64,000 nt of DNA, from the NCBI GenBank assembly GCA_002722255.1, contig PBLD01000001.1, positions 268,012 through 332,011 of the forward strand, read 5' to 3'. Origin of the DNA: Winogradskyella sp. Its GTDB lineage: Bacteria; Bacteroidota; Bacteroidia; Flavobacteriales; Flavobacteriaceae. The position numbers were made by a program, and so were the translations under genes. The number at the start of each line of letters is the position of its first letter. The stretch's first letter is position 1. This document shows, one piece after another, positions 1 to 9,201 of this stretch. The notes beneath the pieces are model-generated. The model did not search any database, was not told where the DNA came from, and saw nothing but the letters and a program-made list of their open reading frames with translations.

Positions 1-1233
1 TCTTAAAATATTTAATTCTGGATTATTCAAAAACTCGTCTATCTTGGTTATTAGGTTATTTGTGGTTGGAGCATTAAATCCAAACATACCGGAATAATCA
101 TTGTCCGATATTACATTGTTAACACGCATTATTAAACTCGTTGCATTTCCATAATTTCTTTCATCTCTATTGTTTGCCCAACGGTCGTTGAATATTTGAA
201 AACATTCATTCCCTATTTGCCTGTGGAGTAGATTTATACTGAAATTATTTATTGTGAAATCTTCTATAATAGATTTATAAGTAAAGTAGGCATTATTATA
301 TGCCGCAGTAATATTATTTTGTTTTACAACTAATCCATTATTTATAACTACTTGCTGACCCCTGAATGTAAAAGTATCGTTAGTTCCATCATTATTATGT
401 CCATTATTAGGAATATTCCCTAATAAGCAATGTGCAACTTTTAACGACTTAATAGCTTCCAATAAAACGGGTTGCTGTACTTGTCCTGATGGTCTGAACA
501 GAACGAATAAATCATTAATGGTTAAATTCTGATATGGAAAATAGCTTTCTGAAATCAGTGTTGAATGGTCAACTTTTGGATGAGCATCAAATGTAGAGTA
601 TTCTCCCGTTGGGTCTAAGATTATAGCTTTTGCTCCGGTTTCTATAACTCCCTCAATAAATTTGCTGATGGTATAACTTTTCCCTCCTCCTGTTGTACCA
701 ACAACCGCACAATGACGACTAAATATCGCTTGCAAAGAAATATCTACGGGAACATTTTTATCGTATATCAAATTCCCCATTCTAAAAGTAGGAGAATGTT
801 CGATATTTTCGGGTTTTATGCCAAAGGTTTTGAAATGTGTAGAAAGAAATTCCGACGAACAAATGAATACCTTAGAACCAATGAGTGGGAGGCTATTTAT
901 CCCTTTTTCTATTCTACTCGGGTCAAACAAATCAAATGATAAAAGAATTTCTATTCTTCCTACTGGATGAAATGCTTTAGTTGAAAAAGTTCTTTCACTT
1001 AATTCCAACCGTTCTTTTTCAGGTAACGATATTTCCAACATTTTTCCCAGAAAACCTTTTTCCTCTCCCTCAACAACAATATAGTTTCCTACAAGTCCAC
1101 CTCTCAACACTTCTGCGTGGTGAACAAATGTTTTCATCAAAACAGAAGACGGGAAATGCACTTTCACAAATGCAGGGGATACAAAATTTACATACCCAAG
1201 AAAATGACTGTGATTAAAGGGGCTATTGCTCAT
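1..1233 (-). CDS. herA: HerA-like ATPase of SIR2-HerA defence module (3' end outside window)
   Basis: The minus strand encodes one continuous reading frame of 411 codons that leaves the window at position 1. It begins MSNSPFNHSHFLGYV and has a Walker A motif GTTGGGKS at residues 179-186, then a Walker B-like strand (AIILDPTGEY). This is the HerA/FtsK-type DUF87 ATPase fold; an N-terminal HAS-barrel-like beta region precedes it. The ATG lies two bases after the stop of the SIR2 gene, so the two are translationally linked. In characterised SIR2-HerA systems the ATPase forms a hexamer that assembles with the NADase and triggers abortive NAD depletion on phage infection; that role is inferred here from pairing and order. 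The C-terminal third is not visible. Confidence 0.9.
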   Translation of the reverse strand, partial: MSNSPFNHSHFLGYVNFVSPAFVKVHFPSSVLMKTFVHHAEVLRGGLVGNYIVVEGEEKGFLGKMLEISLPEKERLELSERTFSTKAFHPVGRIEILLSFDLFDPSRIEKGINSLPLIGSKVFICSSEFLSTHFKTFGIKPENIEHSPTFRMGNLIYDKNVPVDISLQAIFSRHCAVVGTTGGGKSYTISKFIEGVIETGAKAIILDPTGEYSTFDAHPKVDHSTLISESYFPYQNLTINDLFVLFRPSGQVQQPVLLEAIKSLKVAHCLLGNIPNNGHNNDGTNDTFTFRGQQVVINNGLVVKQNNITAAYNNAYFTYKSIIEDFTINNFSINLLHRQIGNECFQIFNDRWANNRDERNYGNATSLIMRVNNVISDNDYSGMFGFNAPTTNNLITKIDEFLNNPELNILR

Positions 1234-1235
1234 AT

Positions 1236-2441
1236 CTAACTATTAGGGATATTAATTACTATTTGTCGTGTATCTTCCTGATTGTAAGATTTTAAGTCAG
1301 GATAATTCTTAGCGAAATCCTCAAAGGTTTCTGAAACAATAGATATATTGGAATATTTGTTTGCAGCATCAATAAAGGGTTTCATATTTTCGTTGGTTTC
1401 ATCTATCCCTTTATTTACAATCATCAATTGAAAGCCTGGATTTTGTTCCAAGGCTTCGATGATTGCGGTTACGATATGTTTATCCCCGAAACTAAAGCCT
1501 ATTGTAATAAGGAAAACATTCTCCTTTCTCAAATTGGACTGGAACCTCGACATCATTTCAAAATACGGCTGTTCATAAGAGCTTTCATATTTTGATTGAT
1601 GTGGATATATCATCAATGGTTCGTCAGGTTCTTCTTTTTGTATAATCTTGTTGTCTTGCTTTTCCCAATTTACAGAACCGTGTAATTTGTACAAATGGAA
1701 AACTTTTTGAATAAAATTGTCTTCTTCTTTTACTCTACTTTGATTGCGGGAAACAATATCGTAATCATAATTACGCCCACTAAATATTCTTGGTTGAGAA
1801 AATGAAAACCCGTCTATAACAACAAAATTGCTTTCACAAGCTGATTGTTCAAACATTAGGTCATAATTCAATGTAAACAGCTTAAATCTTGGTAAAGTAA
1901 CTTTGCGTTTCGTTATTTTATTTAATAAGAGCGTATGTGGCGAATTATCTGGCAAACTCAATTGACAGGCTTCTTTGATAAAATCTTTAATTTTGTTTAC
2001 ACAATCCTCAATATCTATATCCTCTTTGGGTATATATGGTATAGCAGGTGTTGCCATAGAAAGAACCTTTTCTAAATTCTTTACTATAGAGCCATCATCC
2101 CATTTTTCATCGTAGCCAATAGTTTCAAGTAACTTTCCAAAAACATCGGCTGTTAAAAGAGCTTCCGCATCATCCCATAAATTTGCCATCGACTTACCCA
2201 ACTTCCCATCTTTTCCCCAACCAATAGATGACCCTGCACCAGTTAGAAGTAATAAATTCTCAAATTGATTATTTAGAGTTTGGGAGTATTTATTCCTATT
2301 TGTTGCAATTGCATAATCAATTCTATTTTCGGTACTTTCTTTGAAATCGTGAAGTTTGCCGTCGATATATACTTTTATATCAGTAGCATCACTATCATCA
2401 TAAGCAACAGAACTGTTATTGTTGAGTAAAATGTATTTCAT
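1236..2441 (-). CDS. SIR2-family NADase, anti-phage effector
   Basis: The 401-residue protein has the SIR2 nucleotide-binding motif TGAGSS at 67-72, the catalytic-type TLNYD motif at 190-194, LHGS at 253-256 (the His expected for NAD cleavage) and a late GFSFGDKH at 315-322. These are the motifs of the SIR2-like domain found in prokaryotic defence proteins, not of protein deacylases (no zinc-binding Cys tetrad is seen). It lies between an XRE regulator and a HerA ATPase, all minus strand, which matches the SIR2-HerA defence module. The inferred role is NAD+ depletion in infected cells. An alternative reading as a generic SIR2 protein is unlikely given the HerA partner. Confidence 0.9.
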   Translation of the reverse strand: MKYILLNNNSSVAYDDSDATDIKVYIDGKLHDFKESTENRIDYAIATNRNKYSQTLNNQFENLLLLTGAGSSIGWGKDGKLGKSMANLWDDAEALLTADVFGKLLETIGYDEKWDDGSIVKNLEKVLSMATPAIPYIPKEDIDIEDCVNKIKDFIKEACQLSLPDNSPHTLLLNKITKRKVTLPRFKLFTLNYDLMFEQSACESNFVVIDGFSFSQPRIFSGRNYDYDIVSRNQSRVKEEDNFIQKVFHLYKLHGSVNWEKQDNKIIQKEEPDEPLMIYPHQSKYESSYEQPYFEMMSRFQSNLRKENVFLITIGFSFGDKHIVTAIIEALEQNPGFQLMIVNKGIDETNENMKPFIDAANKYSNISIVSETFEDFAKNYPDLKSYNQEDTRQIVINIPNS

Positions 2442-2496
2442 ATTCGCATATTTTATTTGTTAACCTTTTTATTGCCAAAGAAGAGTTGTTAAAAAC

Positions 2497-2796
2497 CTAA
2501 TCTGCATTATTCTTGATTGCATTTAATTCTTTTAAAACAATTTTTAAAGCCTGCTTTCCTATTTCTTTATCGTCAATAAGTCCCTTTATTTTATCTGAAA
2601 ACCATAAAACCAATAGCTCATCAATTGGGGTATTCAAAAATTCTGCAAGCTTTTCGATGTGTTTTCTTGGCAATGGTCTTTCTTCATTTTCGACTTTACT
2701 GATAAAAGCACTATCCAGTTCCAATGCAGCCCCAACTTCCCGTAGGAACAATCCTTTACTTTCTCTTAGTCTTTTTATGTGTTTTCCAAATGCCAT
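2497..2796 (-). CDS. XRE-family regulator of the SIR2-HerA module
   Basis: The 99-residue protein has a Cro/CI helix-turn-helix at about residues 8-62 (GKHIKRLRESKGLFLREVGA, then DSAFISKVENEERPLPRKHIEKL). It is the first gene of the minus-strand run leading into SIR2 and HerA. It belongs to the same subfamily as the regulator of the restriction system at 50246; both share the LLREVGAAL-type core, a following W-x-SDK segment and a short acidic/helical tail. A 17-bp TTGnC...GnCAA dyad lies 16 bp upstream of its start, probably an autoregulatory operator. Confidence 0.88.
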   Translation of the reverse strand: MAFGKHIKRLRESKGLFLREVGAALELDSAFISKVENEERPLPRKHIEKLAEFLNTPIDELLVLWFSDKIKGLIDDKEIGKQALKIVLKELNAIKNNAD

Positions 2797-2812
2797 TTTG
2801 CTTTTTTAAGAC

Positions 2813-2829
2813 TTGTCTAAATATGTCAA
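2813..2829 (-). promoter_or_regulatory. putative operator of the SIR2-HerA XRE regulator
   Basis: A 17-bp imperfect palindrome, TTGTCTAAATATGTCAA on the plus strand, has half-sites TTGnC/GnCAA and ends 16 bp before the ATG at 2796. The restriction-system regulator at 50246 has a 17-bp dyad with the same half-sites at 15 bp from its start. Function is inferred from symmetry, spacing and this parallel. Confidence 0.5.
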
Positions 2830-3000
2830 ATTTAAGCAAAATAGTTTAATAAATACGGATTTAGACTTTCTATAAAGCCACTCACTGCCAAATCATTCCT
2901 TTGACTGCCACTTTATTATAACGCCCTGATTTCTGAAACACCTTTGTTCCGAAAGTCCGCAAGGTGCGGGATAACAATAACAAATTAATGTGTTTCAATT

Positions 3001-3306
3001 ATGGAAAAACAGAGAAAAAAAGTTTTGCTGGCAGCCGTGGCTATGCTGTCAGGAATTGGTGCGTTCGCACAGGGAAACGGCTCGGCAGGTATCAACGAGG
3101 CTACCCAAATGGTAACTTCCTATTTCGACCCCGCAACCCAATTAATCTACGCCATCGGTGCGGTCGTGGGCTTGATAGGGGGCGTTAAAGTTTACAATAA
3201 GTTCAGTTCGGGCGACCCCGACACATCGAAGACTGCGGCAAGCTGGTTCGGTGCGTGTATCTTCTTAATCGTAGCGGCTACCATCCTGCGTTCATTCTTC
3301 CTTTAA
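3001..3306 (+). CDS. traE: conjugative transposon protein TraE (DUF4134)
   Basis: The 101-residue protein begins with a signal peptide-like hydrophobic stretch ending near AFAQG (residues 9-24), followed by two more hydrophobic segments (about 45-65 and 80-98). The pattern matches the DUF4134 family, TraE of Bacteroides conjugative transposons, a small VirB2/VirB3-like membrane component of the mating channel. It opens the tra operon; the next gene begins 11 bases after its stop. A competing frame (2964-3188) overlaps but has no family resemblance. Confidence 0.9.
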   Translation: MEKQRKKVLLAAVAMLSGIGAFAQGNGSAGINEATQMVTSYFDPATQLIYAIGAVVGLIGGVKVYNKFSSGDPDTSKTAASWFGACIFLIVAATILRSFFL

Positions 3307-3317
3307 TCCTTTGCTTT

Positions 3318-3650
3318 ATGAACAATTACAACATAAACAAAGGCATTGGCAGGACAGTGGAATTTAAGGGACTGAAAGCACAATACCTGTTCATTTTCGC
3401 TGGCGGACTGCTCGGTACGCTCATCCTCGTGATGATACTGTATATGGCAGGCGTAAACTCTTACATCTGCCTGTTCCTCGGAGCAGGCGGTGCTTCGCTC
3501 ATTGTGTGGCAGACCTTTTCACTAAACAGGAAGTACGGCGAACACGGGCTAATGAAAATCGGAGCAGGAAAAAGACATCCCCGATACATCATTTGTCGCA
3601 AGCCTGTACACCGCTATCTGAAATTCACTCCTAAATCGAATGCCCTATGA
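3318..3650 (+). CDS. traF: conjugative transposon protein TraF (DUF4133)
   Basis: The 110-residue product starts MNNYNINKGIGRTVEFKGLK, the characteristic N-terminus of DUF4133/TraF. Two adjacent membrane helices follow (about 25-45 and 50-68), then a basic cytoplasmic tail (KRHPRYIICRKPVHRYL). I chose the ATG at 3318 over upstream in-frame codons because it restores the family N-terminus and removes overlap with traE. It is a VirB3-like inner-membrane channel component, and its stop overlaps the traG start (ATGA at 3647). Confidence 0.9.
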   Translation: MNNYNINKGIGRTVEFKGLKAQYLFIFAGGLLGTLILVMILYMAGVNSYICLFLGAGGASLIVWQTFSLNRKYGEHGLMKIGAGKRHPRYIICRKPVHRYLKFTPKSNAL

Positions 3651-6151
3651 GAAACGTTGCAAAGACAACAACGCTGGAAAACAAATTTCCTTTGTTGGCA
3701 GTAGAAAACAACTGCATCCTTTCCAAAGATGCGGACATTACCGCCTGCTTTGAGGTTCGTTTGCCGGAACTGTTTACGGTAGCATCGGCGGAATACGAAG
3801 CTATTCACTCCGCCTGGCATAAGGCTATCAAGACCTTGCCGGATTTTACGGTCATCCACAAACAGGATTGGTACATCAAAGAAAGCTATGCTCCCGATTT
3901 GGCAAAGGAAGACCAAAGTTTTTTGGCTAAATCCTACCAACGCCATTTTAATGAGCGACCATTTCTGAACCATTATTGTTACCTGTTCCTGACCAAGACC
4001 ACTAAGGAAAGAATGCGTATGCAAAGCAACTTCAGTTCGCTTTGCAAAGGTACGCTCATACCAAAGGAAATCAGGAACAAGGAAACGATACACCGCTTTA
4101 TGGAAGCGGTGGCACAGTTTGAGCGTATCGTGAACGATAGCGGTTTCATAACCCTGCAACGCCTTACCGAAGATGAAATCATCGGAACGGACGAAAAGCA
4201 GGGATTGTTGGAACAGTACCTAACCCTGTCAAGGGAAAGCGGAACACCGATGCAGGACATCGCACTCGGAACGGAAGAAGTCCGTATCGGAAACAAAAGG
4301 TTGAGCCTGCACACCTTGTCCGATACAGACGATTTGCCCGGAACGGTATCGGCTGATACCCGTTTTGAAAAGCTATCCACCGACCGGAGCGACTGCCGTT
4401 TGTCGTTCGCTGCTCCCGTGGGATTACTCCTTAGCTGTAACCATATCTACAACCAATATTTGTTTTTGGATAACAGCGAAGACAACCTGCAAAAGTTTGA
4501 AAAGTCCGCCCGCAATATGCACTCTTTGGCAAGGTATAGCAGGGCAAACCAAATCAACAAAGAGTGGATAGAAAAATACCTGAACGAAGCCCACAGCTTC
4601 GGTCTGTCGTCTATCAGGGCACACTTCAACATTATGGCGTGGTCGGAAGACCCTGCGGAGCTGAAACAGTTAAAGAACGATTGCGGTAGTGCATTGGCAT
4701 TGATGGAGTGTAAGCCTCGCCACAACACTACGGACGTAGCCACTTTGTTTTGGGCTGGAATGCCCGGCAATGCAGGCGATTTTCCGAGTGAGGAAAGTTT
4801 TTACACTTTTATCGAACCTGCCTTGTGCTTCTTCACAGAAGAAACCAACTATCACAATTCGCCCTCGCCGTTCGGTATCAAGATGGCTGACAGGCTTACA
4901 GGAAAACCTATCCATTTGGATATTTCCGACCTGCCTATGAAGTGTGGCATTATCACGAACCGGAACAAGTTTATACTTGGTCCGTCAGGTTCGGGAAAAT
5001 CGTTCTTCACAAACCATATGGTAAGGCAATACTACGAACAGGGCGCACACGTATTGTTGGTAGATACGGGTAATTCTTATCAGGGCTTATGCGAACTCAT
5101 CAAAGGAAAGACCAAAGGTGAAGACGGTGTTTATTTTACGTACACCGAAGGCAACCCGATTGCATTCAATCCATTTTACACGGATGATGGGGTTTTCGAC
5201 ATCGAAAAGAGAGAAAGTGTTAAGACCTTAATATTGACACTATGGAAACGTGATGATGAACCGCCAACCCGTTCGGAAGAAGTGGCATTATCCAATGCCG
5301 TATCAGGTTATATTGAACGTATCAAAACAGATGATGTTTACCCATCATTCAACGGTTTCTACGAGTATGTCAAAGGTGATTACCGCAAGGTACTCGAAGA
5401 AAAACAGGTAAGGGAAAAAGACTTTGACATTGCAAATTTCCTGAACGTCCTCGAACCCTACTACAAGGGTGGCGAATACGATTATCTGTTGAACTCCGAC
5501 AAGCAGTTAGACCTGCTTTCCAAACGCTTTATCGTGTTTGAAATTGATGCGATTAAAGACCACAAAATCCTCTTTCCCATAGTCACAATTATCATTATGG
5601 AAGTTTTTATCAACAAGATGCGGAGGCTGAAAGGTATCCGAAAACTCATCCTGATTGAAGAAGCGTGGAAAGCGATTGCCAAAGAAGGAATGGCGGAATA
5701 TATAAAATATTTATTTAAAACCGTCCGCAAATTCTTCGGAGAGGCGATTGTCGTTACGCAAGAGGTAGATGATATTATCCAGTCGCCCATTGTAAAAGAA
5801 AGTATCATCAACAATTCCGACTGTAAAATCCTCTTAGACCAGCGTAAGTATATGAATAAATTCGATGACATACAGGCAATGTTGGGGCTTACAGATAAGG
5901 AAAAAGGTCAGGTACTTTCTATCAATATGAACAACGATGCAAGCCGACTGTACAAAGAGGTTTGGATTGGCTTAGGTGGTACGAACTCGGCAGTCTATGC
6001 CACCGAAGTTAGTTTGGAGGAATACCTCGCATACACCACCGAAGAAACCGAAAAAATGGAGGTAATGCAATTAGCTTCCGAATTGGACGGTAACGTAGAA
6101 CTCGCCATTAAGCATATCGCAATGCAAAGGCGTGACAAAGCAAATCAATAG
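3647..6151 (+). CDS. traG: conjugative transposon ATPase TraG (VirB4-like)
   Basis: The 834-residue protein is full length for the family. Its N-terminal half is the VirB4-type region; the C-terminal half is the P-loop ATPase with Walker A GPSGSGKS at 445-452 and a Walker B-type segment LILIEEAWKAIAKEG. It powers assembly and substrate transfer in the type IV secretion channel at the inner membrane. The start overlaps the traF stop by the ATGA arrangement, indicating coupled translation. Several antisense open frames inside it are artefacts of its codon composition. Confidence 0.95.
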   Translation: MRNVAKTTTLENKFPLLAVENNCILSKDADITACFEVRLPELFTVASAEYEAIHSAWHKAIKTLPDFTVIHKQDWYIKESYAPDLAKEDQSFLAKSYQRHFNERPFLNHYCYLFLTKTTKERMRMQSNFSSLCKGTLIPKEIRNKETIHRFMEAVAQFERIVNDSGFITLQRLTEDEIIGTDEKQGLLEQYLTLSRESGTPMQDIALGTEEVRIGNKRLSLHTLSDTDDLPGTVSADTRFEKLSTDRSDCRLSFAAPVGLLLSCNHIYNQYLFLDNSEDNLQKFEKSARNMHSLARYSRANQINKEWIEKYLNEAHSFGLSSIRAHFNIMAWSEDPAELKQLKNDCGSALALMECKPRHNTTDVATLFWAGMPGNAGDFPSEESFYTFIEPALCFFTEETNYHNSPSPFGIKMADRLTGKPIHLDISDLPMKCGIITNRNKFILGPSGSGKSFFTNHMVRQYYEQGAHVLLVDTGNSYQGLCELIKGKTKGEDGVYFTYTEGNPIAFNPFYTDDGVFDIEKRESVKTLILTLWKRDDEPPTRSEEVALSNAVSGYIERIKTDDVYPSFNGFYEYVKGDYRKVLEEKQVREKDFDIANFLNVLEPYYKGGEYDYLLNSDKQLDLLSKRFIVFEIDAIKDHKILFPIVTIIIMEVFINKMRRLKGIRKLILIEEAWKAIAKEGMAEYIKYLFKTVRKFFGEAIVVTQEVDDIIQSPIVKESIINNSDCKILLDQRKYMNKFDDIQAMLGLTDKEKGQVLSINMNNDASRLYKEVWIGLGGTNSAVYATEVSLEEYLAYTTEETEKMEVMQLASELDGNVELAIKHIAMQRRDKANQ

Positions 6152-6177
6152 TCATTAACATTTTAAAATTCATAAAA

Positions 6178-6810
6178 ATGAAAAAGTTCCTTTTTATGGT
6201 GTGTACGGCACTAATGCTCGCCGTAGCACCGTCCGCAAAAGCACAATGGGTAGTAACCGACCCCACAAATCTGGCATCGGGTATTCTCAACAGTGCGAAT
6301 GAAATCGTACAGACTTCTTCCACGGTATCCAATGTAATTAAAAATTTCAAGGAAGTGGAAAAGGTGTATAAACAGGGTAAGGAGTATTACGACAAGCTAC
6401 AAGCTGTAAATAATCTTGTAAAAGATGCACGTAAGGTACAGCAGACTGTATTGCTTGTCGGTGACGTATCCGAAATGTATGTTACCAACTTCGGTAAGAT
6501 GATGAACGACCCGAATTTTTCTGCACAGGAATTGGCAGCTATCAGCAATGGTTATTCGGCATTGCTGAATGAAAGTACCGAACTGCTGAAAGAACTCAAA
6601 CAGATTGTAACCTCATCAAGCCTTTCGCTGAACGACAAAGAGCGTATGGATATTATTGATAGAGTGTACAAAGAAGTAAAGGAATACCACAGCTTGGTAC
6701 GCTACTATACCAATAAGAATATCTCTGTAAGTATTCTAAGAGCAAAAAAGCAGAACAATACCAAAAGAGTGCTTGACCTCTATGGAACTCCTAACCAAAA
6801 ATACTGGTAG
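6178..6810 (+). CDS. traI: conjugative transposon TraI-type secreted protein (DUF4141)
   Basis: The 210-residue protein has a clear signal peptide (MKKFLFMVCTALMLAVAPSA then KAQ) and a helical mature part with EKVYKQGKEYYDKLQ-type heptads. It matches the DUF4141 family located between TraG and TraJ in CTnDOT-type elements, probably a VirB5-like periplasmic component. It ends two bases before traJ. The letter TraI follows the usual naming of this position, not a direct test. Confidence 0.85.
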   Translation: MKKFLFMVCTALMLAVAPSAKAQWVVTDPTNLASGILNSANEIVQTSSTVSNVIKNFKEVEKVYKQGKEYYDKLQAVNNLVKDARKVQQTVLLVGDVSEMYVTNFGKMMNDPNFSAQELAAISNGYSALLNESTELLKELKQIVTSSSLSLNDKERMDIIDRVYKEVKEYHSLVRYYTNKNISVSILRAKKQNNTKRVLDLYGTPNQKYW

Positions 6811-6812
6811 TT

Positions 6813-7808
6813 ATGGAATTTCAAAATCTTCACGAAGTCCTACGCTCATTATATGATGAGATGCTCCCACTGTCCGCCGATATGGCGGCAGTGGCTAAAG
6901 GGATAGCCGGATTGGGGGCTTTGTTCTATGTTGCCATAAAAGTATGGCAGGCTTTGAGCAGGGCTGAACCCATTGATATGTACCCTTTGCTTCGTCCTTT
7001 CGCTTTGGGGCTTTGCATTATGTTTTTCCCAACTATCGTATTGGGAACAATCAATGCCGTGTTAAGTCCGGTGGTACAGGGTACTCACACAATCCTCGAA
7101 AATCAGGTGCTTGACCTCAACAATTTGCAGGCGAAAAAAGACCTGCTCGAACGGGAAGCTATGCTACGAAATCCTGAAACAGCCTATCTCGTATCAAATG
7201 AGGAATTTGATAAAAAGCTCGAAGAATTGGGCTGGTCGCCCGGCGATTTGATTACGATGTCGGGAATGTATATGGATAGGTTTGCCTACCAAACCGAACA
7301 AGCTATTAAGAATTGGTTTCGCAATCTGTTAGAGGTACTGTTTCAGGCGGCAGCTTTGGTTATTGATACCATAAGGACGTTCTTTCTCATTGTCCTGTCC
7401 ATACTCGGGCCGATAGCCTTTGCGATAAGCGTGTGGGACGGTTTTCAGTCCACGCTCACGCAATGGCTGACCCGATACGTCAGCGTTTACCTGTGGTTGC
7501 CTGTGGCAGACCTGTTCAGCTCTATGCTTGCCAAAATACAATCCCTCATTATCGAAAAGGATATAGCAATGCTTGCCGACCCGACTTACATTCCTGATAC
7601 CTCAAATACCGTGTACATCATCTTTATGATAATCGGTATCGTGGGCTACTTCACTATCCCAACGGTAACAGGCTGGATTATTCAGGCAGGCGGTGCAGGG
7701 AACTTTACCCGTAACGTAAACCAAGCCGCAATGAAAACCGGAAATATCGCCGGAGCAGGAACAGGTTCGGCAGTTGGAAATATCGGTGGCAAGTTAATGG
7801 GGAAATAA
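6813..7808 (+). CDS. traJ: conjugative transposon protein TraJ (VirB6-like)
   Basis: The 331-residue polytopic membrane protein has hydrophobic segments near 22-42, 58-78, 175-205 and 262-285. A central soluble loop separates them and the C-terminus is glycine-rich (GAGTGSAVGNIGGKLMGK). Gene position after the DUF4141 gene and the membrane layout identify TraJ, the inner-membrane channel protein comparable to VirB6. Intergenic distance to traI is two bases. Confidence 0.92.
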   Translation: MEFQNLHEVLRSLYDEMLPLSADMAAVAKGIAGLGALFYVAIKVWQALSRAEPIDMYPLLRPFALGLCIMFFPTIVLGTINAVLSPVVQGTHTILENQVLDLNNLQAKKDLLEREAMLRNPETAYLVSNEEFDKKLEELGWSPGDLITMSGMYMDRFAYQTEQAIKNWFRNLLEVLFQAAALVIDTIRTFFLIVLSILGPIAFAISVWDGFQSTLTQWLTRYVSVYLWLPVADLFSSMLAKIQSLIIEKDIAMLADPTYIPDTSNTVYIIFMIIGIVGYFTIPTVTGWIIQAGGAGNFTRNVNQAAMKTGNIAGAGTGSAVGNIGGKLMGK

Positions 7809-7829
7809 AAACAATCAAATCATTTAAAA

Positions 7830-8453
7830 ATGGAATTTAAAACATTAAGAAATATCGAAAACAGTTTTAGGCAAATACGGCTGTATGCCATTGTATTTGC
7901 CGTTCTCTGCCTAAGCGTGGTAGGATTTTCACTTTGGAAATCTTACAGCTTTGCAGACGAACAACGCCAAAAAATCTATGTGCTGGATAATGGAAAATCG
8001 TTGATGCTTGCCTTATCGCAAGATGCAAGTATCAACCGACCTGTGGAAGCAAGGGAACACGTCAGGCGTTTTCACGAACTCTTTTTTACGCTTGCTCCCG
8101 ACAAGAACGCTATCGAAAGCAATATGAGCAGGGCATTCAACCTTGCCGATAAATCAGCTTTTGATTATTACAAAGACCTGTCGGAAAAGGGCTATTACAG
8201 CAGGATTATTTCGGGGAATGTACAGCAACGCATTGAGGTGGATAGTGTCGTGTGCAATTTCGACACCTATCCTTATGCGGTGCGTACCTACGCCAAACAA
8301 TTCATTATCCGTTCGAGCAACGTGACCAGGCGTAACCTGATTACTTCCTGTTATCTCGTGAACTCTGTCCGTTCGGACAACAACCCGCAAGGCTTCAACA
8401 TCGAAAAGTTTGCAGTGATAGAAAACAGGGATATAGAAGTTATCGAACGCTAA
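7830..8453 (+). CDS. traK: conjugative transposon protein TraK (VirB8-like)
   Basis: The 207-residue protein starts MEFKTLRNIENSFRQIRLYA, the typical TraK N-terminus, followed by one membrane helix (about 17-34) and a periplasmic domain that includes HVRRFHELFF and SNVTRRNLITSCYLV. These are conserved features of the TraK family, a bitopic VirB8-like scaffold of the channel. It lies 21 bases after traJ. Confidence 0.93.
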   Translation: MEFKTLRNIENSFRQIRLYAIVFAVLCLSVVGFSLWKSYSFADEQRQKIYVLDNGKSLMLALSQDASINRPVEAREHVRRFHELFFTLAPDKNAIESNMSRAFNLADKSAFDYYKDLSEKGYYSRIISGNVQQRIEVDSVVCNFDTYPYAVRTYAKQFIIRSSNVTRRNLITSCYLVNSVRSDNNPQGFNIEKFAVIENRDIEVIER

Positions 8454-8465
8454 AAAAACAATCTT

Positions 8466-8894
8466 ATGGAAGCATTATCAGATTTAAGCACGTTTGCAAA
8501 AATCCTTACCGATAAAGGATATAACGGCTATTTCCATACGCAGGGAGCGTATGCTGGAAAGTTGAAGGAAAGTATCGGCGAATACCTCGAAAACTGCCAA
8601 AAAGGTACAGATAGTTTGCCTAAACAGGACTTGTTGCTGACGGGCTACCTGCAATGGTCGGGCGAAGACAAGCCAAGTGTAGAATGCAGTATGTGGGTAA
8701 AATACCTGAACGGCAAATTCTCGCTTAACAGAATGGAGGTTGCAAGGAAAGACCAATTTGGGCAACTGCTGAAAAAATCGGAACTGACAAACCTGTCAGT
8801 CATATCCGCACCCAAAGCGGTTGAGGCAGTCGCTTTGGTCAATGAAGAACCGAAGCAAAAGGCAGGTCAAAGTCCTAAGCGTTTCAAGCTATAA
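8466..8894 (+). CDS. conserved hypothetical protein of the tra operon
   Basis: The 142-residue soluble protein has no signal peptide or membrane segment and a Lys-rich C-terminus (KQKAGQSPKRFKL). I do not recognise a domain. Its place between traK and traL, 12 bases after traK and in the same direction, and good codon use make it a real tra-operon gene. Similar-sized unnamed genes occur at this position in related elements, so a cytosolic accessory role in transfer is possible but unproven. Confidence 0.8.
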   Translation: MEALSDLSTFAKILTDKGYNGYFHTQGAYAGKLKESIGEYLENCQKGTDSLPKQDLLLTGYLQWSGEDKPSVECSMWVKYLNGKFSLNRMEVARKDQFGQLLKKSELTNLSVISAPKAVEAVALVNEEPKQKAGQSPKRFKL

Positions 8895-8913
8895 CAACAG
8901 AAATAGTAAGGTT

Positions 8914-9201
8914 ATGAAAAAACTAAGAGCAAATATGGACAGGTACTTTGACAAGCTGGACGAACGCTGGCGGGCATTGCCCTTGCGGAAACAGCACCAA
9001 TACACACTTTACTTTTTTGTGGGGTATCTACTGCTTACGGCAGGTGTCATTTGCAAAGTATGGTACGATACCTCAAAGTCGGGTAACGATATGGTCATTG
9101 AGCATATCGAAAACCCTGTCCTCAAAAAAAGTGAAAGTCCTGCAAGATTGCAGGACACATTATCAACAATTCTAAAAAACAAGATTTATGAAAGAAAATG
9201 A
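8914..9201 (+). CDS. traL: conjugative transposon protein TraL (DUF3989)
   Basis: The 95-residue product starts MKKLRANMDRYFDKLDERW. One membrane helix (residues about 30-50, YTLYFFVGYLLLTAGVICKV) follows, then a short periplasmic tail. This is the TraL/DUF3989 pattern. I chose the ATG at 8914 (preceded by AAGG) over upstream in-frame codons that would overlap the previous gene. Its 3' end overlaps the traM start by 14 bases, supporting coupled translation. Confidence 0.88.
   Translation: MKKLRANMDRYFDKLDERWRALPLRKQHQYTLYFFVGYLLLTAGVICKVWYDTSKSGNDMVIEHIENPVLKKSESPARLQDTLSTILKNKIYERK

Noticed and set aside
712..1217. Plus-strand open frames of 75 and 78 codons
   Set aside because: They lie antisense to the continuous HerA frame, which has a clear Walker A motif and good neighbours.
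2513..2809. 98-codon plus-strand frame over the XRE gene
   Set aside because: It is the antisense shadow of a well-supported XRE regulator.
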